DNA of 7,135 nt from Candidatus Poribacteria bacterium (GTDB taxonomy: Bacteria; Poribacteria; WGA-4E; WGA-3G). Made by a program: the position numbers and the translations under genes. Below the pieces are notes generated by a model. That model was not told the origin of the DNA, searched no databases, and saw only the letters and a list, made by a program, of their open reading frames with translations. The DNA is taken from assembly GCA_009835515.1 (NCBI GenBank), contig VXXH01000573.1, forward strand, positions 1 to 7,135, given 5' to 3'. Positions 1-5,752 of the stretch are shown here, in pieces (position 1 is the first letter of the stretch; each line of letters begins with the position of its first letter).

Positions 1-13
1 ATGGTGTTTAGAT

Positions 14-39
14 GGTGTTTGCCTTGAGGCAATGAAACC
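14..39 (+). terminator. Weak terminator-like hairpin
   Basis: The core is a perfect 6-base inverted repeat, TTGCCT (19-24) and AGGCAA (27-32), with a 2-base loop. Outer GGT (14-16) and ACC (37-39) could extend it across mismatches. It is followed by the T-rich but interrupted tract TTTCGTTT. It could end transcription of an upstream gene outside the window, but the loop is tight, the stem is short and there is no clean T-run, so the call is weak. Confidence 0.2.
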
Positions 40-94
40 TTTCGTTTAAAGGTAGGTTGAAGTAGACGATAGGTGCTCTCGAAAAACGACCAAA

Positions 95-120
95 ATCCGT
101 GTCATCCGTGATAATCCGCG
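95..120. repeat. Three ATCCGYG direct repeats at 9-10 base spacing
   Basis: ATCCGTG occurs at 95-101 and 104-110, and ATCCGCG at 114-120, inside a phrase of the form ATCCGTGTCATCCGTGATA followed by a third unit. I recall similar phrases recurring between genes in poribacterial and planctomycete-like genomes, but I cannot verify copy number here. It is too short to be a tRNA or a CRISPR array. Confidence 0.6.
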
Positions 121-150
121 ATTCAAAACTTAGAAAAAACATACTTCTTG

Positions 151-176
151 TCTTCCACTCTTCCATGTCTTCCAAC
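151..176. repeat. Three TCTTCCA direct repeats, pyrimidine-rich
   Basis: Units TCTTCCAC (151-158), TCTTCCATG (159-167) and TCTTCCAAC (168-176) follow one another without gaps, differing only in the last one or two bases. The strand is strongly pyrimidine-biased through this stretch. It lies about 105 bases before the DUF1501 start, upstream of the putative promoter. Function is unknown; it may be simple slippage-derived sequence. Confidence 0.6.
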
Positions 177-219
177 CCACTCAGAAGATGAAAATTGAAG
201 ATCGTTTAAAATTTTTCCC

Positions 220-249
220 TTGTTTATAAAGACACAAACATGGTAAAAT
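220..249 (+). promoter_or_regulatory. Possible sigma-70-like promoter for the DUF1501 gene
   Basis: TTGTTT (220-225) and TAAAAT (244-249) are separated by 18 bases, matching the -35 consensus at 3 of 6 and the -10 at 5 of 6. An overlapping alternative is AAGACA (229-234) with TATAGA (252-257) at 17 bases. Either would start transcription close to the ribosome-binding site. The region is AT-rich, so chance matches are likely. Confidence 0.3.
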
Positions 250-268
250 GGTATAGATGAAATAATTG

Positions 269-275
269 AGGAGGG
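269..275 (+). promoter_or_regulatory. Strong Shine-Dalgarno that fixes the DUF1501 start at 281
   Basis: AGGAGGG lies 5 bases before ATG at 281. The open frame extends upstream to a TTG at 266, but that codon overlaps the Shine-Dalgarno sequence itself, so the ATG at 281 is the better start and the first five residues of the longer reading are not translated. Confidence 0.85.
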
Positions 276-280
276 TGGAC

Positions 281-1588
281 ATGGACACAAAATTGTGGGT
301 TCCGGAATACGACACACCAGAATTATGGCACAAAGAAATCTCACGGCGTGGTTTTTTCAAGAGCGGTATCAGTAGTTTTCTCGGACTGATTGCGATGCAA
401 CACTTCGGTGCCAGTAGTTTCGCGCAGCTTGAAGATATAATACCGCGCGCGAAACATTGTATCGTTCTTTTTATGAGTGGCGGTGCCAGCCAGTTAGATA
501 CATTTGATCCCAAACCGGGTACCAAAAACGGCGGTCCCTTCGCAGCGATTCCGACAAGTGCTAACGGCATACAGGTCTCCGAACATCTACCGAATGTTGC
601 CGAACAGGCACACCATCTCTCTATTATCCGTTCAATGGTTTCGCGTGAAGGCAATCATGAACGCGCCCGCTATTTACTACATACAGGATATGCCCCCGGT
701 GGAGCCGTCAGACATCCGACGCTCGGTTCAATCACATCTTATTATCTTGAAGATGAACTTTTAGACCTGCCGAGTTGCGTTAACATCAATTCGCCGATGT
801 ACTCCGGCGGCTTTCTCGGTGCGACGCACGACCCATTTGTCGTCAAAGATCCGATGAAACCTGTGGAAGACATCTCTTATCCGGCACAGATGGACACGCA
901 CCGTTTTCGTGAACGGCTCAAGATGCTGAGAACGATTGAGAAGGATTTTATCGCAAAACGGACGGGACGCAGCACGGAAGCACACGAAGCAATTTACAAG
1001 AAAGCAGACGAACTCATCAATTCCCCTAAAATAGATGCTTTTCGGCTTGACGAAGAGCCAATCGCCATCCGCGAAGCGTATGGTATGAATAGATTCGGAC
1101 AAGGATGTCTCATGGCACGGCGACTCGTAGAAGCTGGTGTCAAATTTGTAGAAGTCTCACTTGATGGGTGGGATACACATCAAAATAACTTTGATCGGAC
1201 AAAAGAACTTCTTGATATGGTGGATCCAGCGTTCGCGATGCTCCTGAAAGACTTGTCCGAGCGGGATCTCCTCGAAGAGACTGTTGTGCTTTGGCTTGGT
1301 GAATTCGGACGGACGCCGAGAATCAACGAAAATGATGGACGTGATCATCATACCAACGGTTGGTCGGCTGTTGTCGCAGGTGGTGGGACACGTGGTGGGC
1401 AAATAGTCGGTGGCACCAATGAAGATGGTAGCGAAGTTGTCAGTGGGGCTGTCGGCGTACCAGACCTTTTCGCATCCCTCTGCTTCGCACTCGGAATTGA
1501 TGGTAATGAAGAGAACTATTCTCGCTCCGGACGACCAATTCGAGTCGTCAACGATGGATCGGTGATAGAGGAGTTGTTCAAGGCTTAA
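281..1588 (+). CDS. DUF1501 family protein, Tat-exported, alkaline phosphatase/sulfatase-like fold
   Basis: The 435-residue product has the hallmarks of DUF1501 (PF07394), a family related to the alkaline phosphatase/sulfatase superfamily and abundant in Planctomycetes and Poribacteria; its reaction is not established. Residues 21-27 (SRRGFFK) match the twin-arginine motif and are followed by a hydrophobic stretch to about residue 48, so export by Tat is likely. Family signatures run in order: FMSGGASQLDTFDPKP (64-79), EGNHERARYLLHTGY (123-137), HPTLGS (145-150), DGWDTH (295-300), GEFGRTP (340-346) and GRDHHTNGW (353-361). The Asp, His and Glu residues in these motifs are the likely metal ligands. 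The start at 281 is set by a Shine-Dalgarno 5 bases upstream. In related genomes DUF1501 genes often follow a DUF1549/DUF1553 cytochrome-type gene; none is visible in the 280 bases upstream. Length is typical and nothing is truncated. Confidence 0.93.
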   Translation: MDTKLWVPEYDTPELWHKEISRRGFFKSGISSFLGLIAMQHFGASSFAQLEDIIPRAKHCIVLFMSGGASQLDTFDPKPGTKNGGPFAAIPTSANGIQVSEHLPNVAEQAHHLSIIRSMVSREGNHERARYLLHTGYAPGGAVRHPTLGSITSYYLEDELLDLPSCVNINSPMYSGGFLGATHDPFVVKDPMKPVEDISYPAQMDTHRFRERLKMLRTIEKDFIAKRTGRSTEAHEAIYKKADELINSPKIDAFRLDEEPIAIREAYGMNRFGQGCLMARRLVEAGVKFVEVSLDGWDTHQNNFDRTKELLDMVDPAFAMLLKDLSERDLLEETVVLWLGEFGRTPRINENDGRDHHTNGWSAVVAGGGTRGGQIVGGTNEDGSEVVSGAVGVPDLFASLCFALGIDGNEENYSRSGRPIRVVNDGSVIEELFKA

Positions 1589-1590
1589 TA

Positions 1591-1700
1591 GTTGTCAGTT
1601 GTCAGTACTCAGTTTTCAGTTAAAGAGGTTTGCTGTTACTTGCCCAGTAAACTCAACTGTCACAAGAACCCTCTTAACCGATAACTGACAACTGATAACC
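1591..1700. repeat. Heptad-periodic inverted-repeat element, copy 1
   Basis: TCAGT occurs four times at an exact 7-base period (1595, 1602, 1609, 1616). The right side carries ACTGA at 1684 and 1691 with a variant ACCGA at 1677, again at 7-base steps. The outer arms 1591-1606 and 1684-1699 pair over 16 positions (15 Watson-Crick, one G-T). An inner stem pairs 1614-1628 with 1670-1683 after a 7-base bulge, leaving a loop of about 41 bases. The element starts 3 bases after the DUF1501 stop and ends 7 bases before the rsmD start, filling the spacer. It could act as a bidirectional hairpin or RNA-stability element, or be a small non-autonomous repeat. The heptad layout recalls the short tandemly repeated heptamers of cyanobacteria. 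Confidence 0.8.
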
Positions 1701-1707
1701 ACTAAAA

Positions 1708-2322
1708 ATGAGAGTTATCGCTGGTGTATTCAGAGGCAGACGCTTGGTTGCACCCAAGGGCAATCGTATCGTCCGCCCTACTGCTGATCGCGTTAAAGAA
1801 TCTGTCTTCAGTATTCTGCGTGAACAGATTATTGATGCGAACTTTCTTGACCTTTGTGCCGGTACAGGGAATATGGGAATCGAAGCGTTAAGTCGTGGTG
1901 CAAAGCATGTCACCTTTTTGGAGCGTGATTCGCGGTGCATCCAGATTATAGAACAAAACCTTCGGACATGTGGACTTACGACTGAGCCTCGCGCAGCCCG
2001 CAAACCGACTGATACAATATCCCTGCTCCGTCGCGATGCTGTGAAAGGTATTACGTCCCTCCAGAAACAGGATGCTATATTTGAAGTTATCTATTTCGAT
2101 CCGCCCTACGGTACAGGTTTAGCGGGCGGCTCAGAACTATACGCCGCCTGTTTAGCATTGCTGGCTGAAGGCTCACTGCTCTGCATCGGTGGCACGCTAA
2201 TTGTTGAACATGCAAAGCAGTTTGTTGGACCTGACACAGTCGGAAGTTTGACACGGAGTCGGCAGGCAAATTATGGGGATACAGTCGTATCATTTTATCA
2301 AAAAGAAGCCGTAGATCTTTAA
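1708..2322 (+). CDS. rsmD: 16S rRNA (guanine(966)-N2)-methyltransferase RsmD
   Basis: RsmD transfers a methyl group from S-adenosylmethionine to N2 of G966 (E. coli numbering) of 16S rRNA during small-subunit assembly in the cytoplasm. The 204-residue product is close to the usual length. It begins with the family N-terminus MRVIAGVFRGRRL, which fixes the start at 1708 even though no Shine-Dalgarno precedes it. RPTADRVKES (23-32) is the conserved segment after it. FLDLCAGTGNMGIEALSRGA (46-65) is the SAM-binding motif I, with Cys50 where Phe is common. FLERD (70-74) follows as the acidic SAM ribose contact. DPPYG (131-135) is the catalytic DPPY-type motif of amino-group methyltransferases. YGDT (189-192) is the conserved C-terminal strand. 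The stretch around 91-110 is a somewhat longer linker than usual. The frequent neighbour coaD is absent; a cupin follows after 60 bases. Confidence 0.95.
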   Translation: MRVIAGVFRGRRLVAPKGNRIVRPTADRVKESVFSILREQIIDANFLDLCAGTGNMGIEALSRGAKHVTFLERDSRCIQIIEQNLRTCGLTTEPRAARKPTDTISLLRRDAVKGITSLQKQDAIFEVIYFDPPYGTGLAGGSELYAACLALLAEGSLLCIGGTLIVEHAKQFVGPDTVGSLTRSRQANYGDTVVSFYQKEAVDL

Positions 2323-2382
2323 GCCGTGTGTTATTTATTATAAGGTAATTTACCCTTTACGCGCTGGGTATAGACAGAAAAA

Positions 2383-3120
2383 ATGGAAATTTTGAACCTT
2401 CAATCCGGAACACCCTTTCAGATGGGCAAAGGCAAAAATTGGCGTGTCGTACATCCAGATATGGGATCGACACAGTTGACGCTGAACCACGGGCTCCACG
2501 CTCCCGGTCAAGAATTTACACAGCACTATCATGATGCATCGGAAGACGCTATTGTCGTCTTAGAAGGTGGTGGTGCTATCCGACAAGGGAGTGTCTATAC
2601 ACCGATTGCTGCAGGCGATGTTATTTTTGTACCCGCAGGCGAAGTCCACGGAACAGTCAATACCACACCGAACAAGGCACGCTTGATTAGTTTCCAAGCA
2701 CCGCCAGATATGGCACTCTATCGGGGTGAACGGGATACACCAGATGAAGCCCCAACGCCACGAGATGGGCATCGGAGCAACGTTCAGGTACTCAATATGG
2801 CACGGTGTGGACCGGTGTTCGGAAAAGCTGCCGATTGGCGAAGCGTCGTCTCACCCCAGAAAGGGTCTGTACATCTCTCCTTAGATTACATCTGTCTTGA
2901 CAACGGACAACACTTTACGCACGGACCGATACACAGCGAATCAATTTATGTGCTAAAGGATGGATGTGCTGAAGTGACGGATGACAGTGGAAAGACACAT
3001 ACACTCGAACGACATGATGTTCTGTTCCTCTCCGCTGGAGATTCTTTTTCCCTTTCACATGCTGGAAATGAACAGACAGCCGTTATATCTTGTCGAGCAG
3101 TCGCCTCTTCCCGGAGTTGA
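2383..3120 (+). CDS. Two-domain cupin (bicupin) protein of unknown substrate
   Basis: The 245-residue product has two cupin beta-barrels. The N-terminal domain (about 20-110) matches both cupin motifs: motif 1 spans Gly42, His48, His50 and Glu54, and motif 2 fits G-x5-P-x-G-x2-H-x3-N exactly with Gly78, Pro84, Gly86, His89 and Asn93. This domain should bind a divalent metal such as Mn, Fe or Ni. The C-terminal domain (about 150-240) keeps the fold pattern but not the ligands: motif 1 reads GQHFTHGPIHSESIYVLKDG (175-194) with histidines out of register, and motif 2 has SAGDSF where PxGxxH is expected. No signal peptide is seen, so it is probably cytoplasmic. The substrate cannot be inferred; bicupins include dioxygenases, isomerases and aminohydrolases. 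The neighbouring sugar-related gene suggests carbohydrate metabolism. No clear Shine-Dalgarno precedes the ATG, and the preceding 60 bases hold nothing recognisable. Confidence 0.85.
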   Translation: MEILNLQSGTPFQMGKGKNWRVVHPDMGSTQLTLNHGLHAPGQEFTQHYHDASEDAIVVLEGGGAIRQGSVYTPIAAGDVIFVPAGEVHGTVNTTPNKARLISFQAPPDMALYRGERDTPDEAPTPRDGHRSNVQVLNMARCGPVFGKAADWRSVVSPQKGSVHLSLDYICLDNGQHFTHGPIHSESIYVLKDGCAEVTDDSGKTHTLERHDVLFLSAGDSFSLSHAGNEQTAVISCRAVASSRS

Positions 3121-3128
3121 TGACGTTC

Positions 3129-3145
3129 AGCATATTCACTATGCT
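3129..3145 (+). other. Small hairpin just after the cupin stop codon
   Basis: AGCATA (3129-3134) and TATGCT (3140-3145) form a perfect 6-base stem with a 5-base loop, starting 8 bases after the stop codon. There is no T-run after it, so it is not a convincing intrinsic terminator. It lies immediately before the second heptad-repeat element and may work with it as an mRNA 3' end structure. Confidence 0.3.
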
Positions 3146-3150
3146 CGCTT

Positions 3151-3222
3151 TCGGCAATCGGCTTTCAGTAATCCGTTTGCAACTGCCACGCGTTCTACTG
3201 ACGGCTGACGGCTGATGACTGA
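3151..3222. repeat. Heptad-periodic inverted-repeat element, copy 2
   Basis: Units TCGGC, TCGGC, TCAGT and TCCGT start at 3151, 3158, 3165 and 3172, an exact 7-base period. The complementary units ACTGA, GCTGA, GCTGA and ACTGA start at 3197, 3204, 3211 and 3218, again 7 bases apart. Arms 3151-3170 and 3196-3215 pair at 14 of 20 positions by Watson-Crick rules and 17 of 20 counting G-T pairs, with a 25-base loop. Its overall plan matches the element at 1591-1700 although the units differ in sequence. It fills most of the spacer between the cupin and the barrel gene and ends before the Shine-Dalgarno of the latter. Confidence 0.75.
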
Positions 3223-3250
3223 CAGCCACGATCAAAAAGGAAATTAATGG

Positions 3251-5728
3251 ATGAGACCAGATGATGTAGCAGTCTCACGGCAGGGGAACCTCACCGTGAT
3301 AAACCACAATAAATTTCAGATTAAATTCAACCTTTCAAAAGGAACTTGGGATTACATTGATGAGAGCGGTGACACAATTATCCGAAACGGATCTACACAG
3401 ATAACCTTTGACGATGGAACTGTCATCAAAACCGAAGACGCTGGCACTCGTGAATTTATTACCAAACTTCCCAAGACCGATGTTTTCGGTGATTATCATC
3501 AGCTCCGTTTCTCGCATGAGGCGACGGGTAAGGGTGTCCGGATAAATACCTACCTCAATTGTTATAGCGCGCATCCCGCCATACACCTCAAAGTTGGTGT
3601 TGAAAACCTAAAACCTGAACCGTTACAACTTGATAGTGTAACAGTGCTCGGTGTTTCAGCAAACCGAGGTGCCGTCTTATCTGGGGCAGCGCCATCGGAC
3701 TGCCACCTCTTTATCAATATGCCTCCCATCTCTCCGGGTGTTAGTAAAAGACTCTATGACGGGTTTCTTCTCAGCGAGACCGATGCTATGCATCCCAGCC
3801 ATGATGGTGTGATTCACGATACACAGAGTGGCAAAGCACTCGTTTTCGGTTTCCTAACGACTGAGAAATGGTGGCCCCGAATTCAGGTCGGTTGTCAAGG
3901 GAATGGTGGACAACGTTCAAAATCCAATGCTAAAAAGGCGTCGGGGTCAGGCGTTAACCCGTGGGCACTCTATCATCAGTGTGGACAGCACTGCGACGCT
4001 GGTGAGGAATTCTTCTCCGAAACCGTCTATATCAACTTTACAGGTGGGGCTAAGGCTGCCTATGAGCACTATACCGCTCTCAGGGGAGAAAAAAGTGGCC
4101 TCACCGATGTTCAATCTACGACGCCTCCCGATGATTCATTTGCTGCCTGGTCCTTTTCCGACGCATCAGAACCGCTTGATCCCGATGCTCTATTAACCCA
4201 AGCTGATGCACTCGTCGAGCACCCCCTGTTTCAACCCAACTCCCCGGGAGGGATCGGTTATATTCAACTTGACACAGCGTCAGGATTGCAAAACCCAGAG
4301 ACTGTCAATCAGATTCAAGCAAAAGGTTTTAAGACAGGGGTACGAATTAATCCGTTCGCGCTGCCACTTGATTCAGAACTTGTACAGAACCATCCAGACT
4401 ATTGCATACAGGAACGGATTGAAGCTCGCGGTGGAAAGAGACATCCACGTAGACGCACTGCACATAACAGGTCCAAACCCGCAACAATCCATCTGCCGGA
4501 CACTGGCAAAGAGGTCGCACTCTTGGATGTTTCCCATCCAGAAATACAGTCACGGATTCGTGAACAGATTAAACACATGGTGAGCGATTGTGGATATTCA
4601 CTCATTAATGTAGACTTCACCGCATATACAACAGGACTTACCAACGCCTCACACAACTTGAAATGGCATGATGACAGTCTAACAGCAGTGCAACTCTACC
4701 GTCTTGCAGCGGAACTGCTAAGAGATACAATTAATGAGGTCCGCTTGGAGAACGTGCCAACAAAAGAGAACGTTGTGCTGGCAGGATACAATGCTGTTTC
4801 GGACTTGTGTATCGGTAGTATTGCTCTCAACACGCCACTCCTCAACCCACCCTTCGCTGGCGGAACTCAGAACCGGGCAAGCGATCAGTGGCATCACCAA
4901 CGGGGCACGAAGCATCGCTTGAGTAGATATGCGGCGTATCTACGAGAGCATAAGGTCCTCTGGAACCATTTTTTTGGCGAACTTGCTGTTGATGAACCAC
5001 GACCTATCAACGAGGCAATCGCCGAGATGACAGCCGCCGCACTCAGTGGTGGGGCTGTTCTTTGCGCTGACTCGATCACAACGCTTACGCCATTGCGGGC
5101 GGCGTACTTGGCAAAAATCTTCCCGCTTATCAATGAAGCCGCTACGCCTGTAGATATTTACGACGACCCTTTCCCCAAAGTTTGGAGCCTACCTATTTCA
5201 ACACCTCGCGAAACATGGCATCTCGCCGCAATCTTCAATTGGAATGATCGCGAAGATGACGTTTATTTCCAACTCGATGCGCTTGGTGTACCTGAATCTT
5301 CTAACGGGTTTCTTGTCCATGATTTCTGGATGCGTCAATACCTCGGCAAGGTTTCACAAGGTGTAAACTTATTGAATATTCCGCCCCGTTCCGCTAAATT
5401 GCTCTGTTTCCGTGAGGAGCAGGACGTTCCCCAATTGCTCGCAACCGATATCCACTATACACAGGGCGGTGCCGAGATATTATCTGCCGGTTGGGACAGT
5501 CACAGCCAAACCTATCTGCTCGTTTGCAAGCCGCTTAGACAGGCAGAGGGCACCTGCTTTATCCATGTTCCAGAGGATTATCTACCGATAAGTGTGGCGA
5601 CTTACGGCAGCAACTACGAATATAATTGGGAGAAACCGATTTATCAATTAAAATTTACCGAGACGCAACCGGATCAGTTAGTACACGCCAGCATTCACTT
5701 CGCAAAAACTTCGGGAGGCACCGTGTAA
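3251..5728 (+). CDS. GH36/clan GH-D-like TIM-barrel protein (alpha-galactosidase homologue)
   Basis: The 825-residue product has three parts: an N-terminal beta-rich domain (about 1-290), a barrel (about 295-640) and a C-terminal beta domain (about 650-825). Barrel landmarks resemble GH36 alpha-galactosidases: AAWSFSD (298-304), GYIQLD (336-341), GFKTGVRINPF (359-369), HPDY (381-384), LDVSHPEIQSRIREQI (425-440), GYSLINVDF (448-456), then LSGGAVLCADSITTLTPLR (598-616) and PKVWSLP (642-648). Asp455 fits the position of the nucleophile. However, the Lys of the usual KxD motif is Asn453, and the RxxxD acid/base motif is not seen after Asp518; that stretch reads DLCIGSIALN. A basic insertion with RGGKRHPRRR lies at 393-402. 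No signal peptide is seen, so it is likely cytoplasmic. AAGGA lies 9 bases before the ATG at 3251. It may be an active enzyme with unusual chemistry, a non-catalytic sugar-binding relative, or a distant clan member. Confidence 0.65.
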   Translation: MRPDDVAVSRQGNLTVINHNKFQIKFNLSKGTWDYIDESGDTIIRNGSTQITFDDGTVIKTEDAGTREFITKLPKTDVFGDYHQLRFSHEATGKGVRINTYLNCYSAHPAIHLKVGVENLKPEPLQLDSVTVLGVSANRGAVLSGAAPSDCHLFINMPPISPGVSKRLYDGFLLSETDAMHPSHDGVIHDTQSGKALVFGFLTTEKWWPRIQVGCQGNGGQRSKSNAKKASGSGVNPWALYHQCGQHCDAGEEFFSETVYINFTGGAKAAYEHYTALRGEKSGLTDVQSTTPPDDSFAAWSFSDASEPLDPDALLTQADALVEHPLFQPNSPGGIGYIQLDTASGLQNPETVNQIQAKGFKTGVRINPFALPLDSELVQNHPDYCIQERIEARGGKRHPRRRTAHNRSKPATIHLPDTGKEVALLDVSHPEIQSRIREQIKHMVSDCGYSLINVDFTAYTTGLTNASHNLKWHDDSLTAVQLYRLAAELLRDTINEVRLENVPTKENVVLAGYNAVSDLCIGSIALNTPLLNPPFAGGTQNRASDQWHHQRGTKHRLSRYAAYLREHKVLWNHFFGELAVDEPRPINEAIAEMTAAALSGGAVLCADSITTLTPLRAAYLAKIFPLINEAATPVDIYDDPFPKVWSLPISTPRETWHLAAIFNWNDREDDVYFQLDALGVPESSNGFLVHDFWMRQYLGKVSQGVNLLNIPPRSAKLLCFREEQDVPQLLATDIHYTQGGAEILSAGWDSHSQTYLLVCKPLRQAEGTCFIHVPEDYLPISVATYGSNYEYNWEKPIYQLKFTETQPDQLVHASIHFAKTSGGTV

Positions 5729-5752
5729 CTTCGCGGATATCGGTGTGAGCGC

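Larger units (their letters stand above)
1..280. other. Non-coding leader region with short repeat clusters
   Basis: I see no convincing gene here: the frames are broken by stops, and the open frame on the reverse strand is antisense to the DUF1501 gene with no recognisable protein features. The region holds a 9-base direct repeat ATGGTGTTT at 1-9 and 12-20, a small hairpin around 14-39, three ATCCGYG units at 95-120, three TCTTCCA units at 151-174, a possible promoter and a strong Shine-Dalgarno sequence just before 281. The density of short imperfect repeats suggests spacer DNA built by small duplications. Whether the left edge adjoins another gene cannot be seen. Confidence 0.7.

Noticed and set aside
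266..280. TTG start extending the DUF1501 protein by five residues
   Set aside because: The codons at 266-280 are the Shine-Dalgarno and its spacer for the ATG at 281.
181..654. 157-codon open frame on the - strand over the DUF1501 start
   Set aside because: It is antisense to a well-supported gene, Cys/Ser-rich with no recognisable domain, and lacks a ribosome-binding site.
1591..1700. CRISPR array or insertion-sequence end
   Set aside because: The repeat units are five to seven bases without unique spacers of constant length, and there is no transposase or target-site duplication.
2341..2360. Palindrome GGTAATTTACC between rsmD and the cupin as a terminator
   Set aside because: The loop would be one base and no T-run follows; the symmetry is short and AT-rich.
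2981..3208. 75-codon + strand frame overlapping the cupin end, considered as a frameshifted continuation
   Set aside because: The cupin domain already completes its strands before its own stop, and the overlapping frame shows no cupin-like residues and runs into the repeat element.
4206..4922. Several 60-125 codon frames on both strands inside the barrel gene
   Set aside because: They overlap a long gene with clear domain signatures and show no independent start signals or recognisable motifs.
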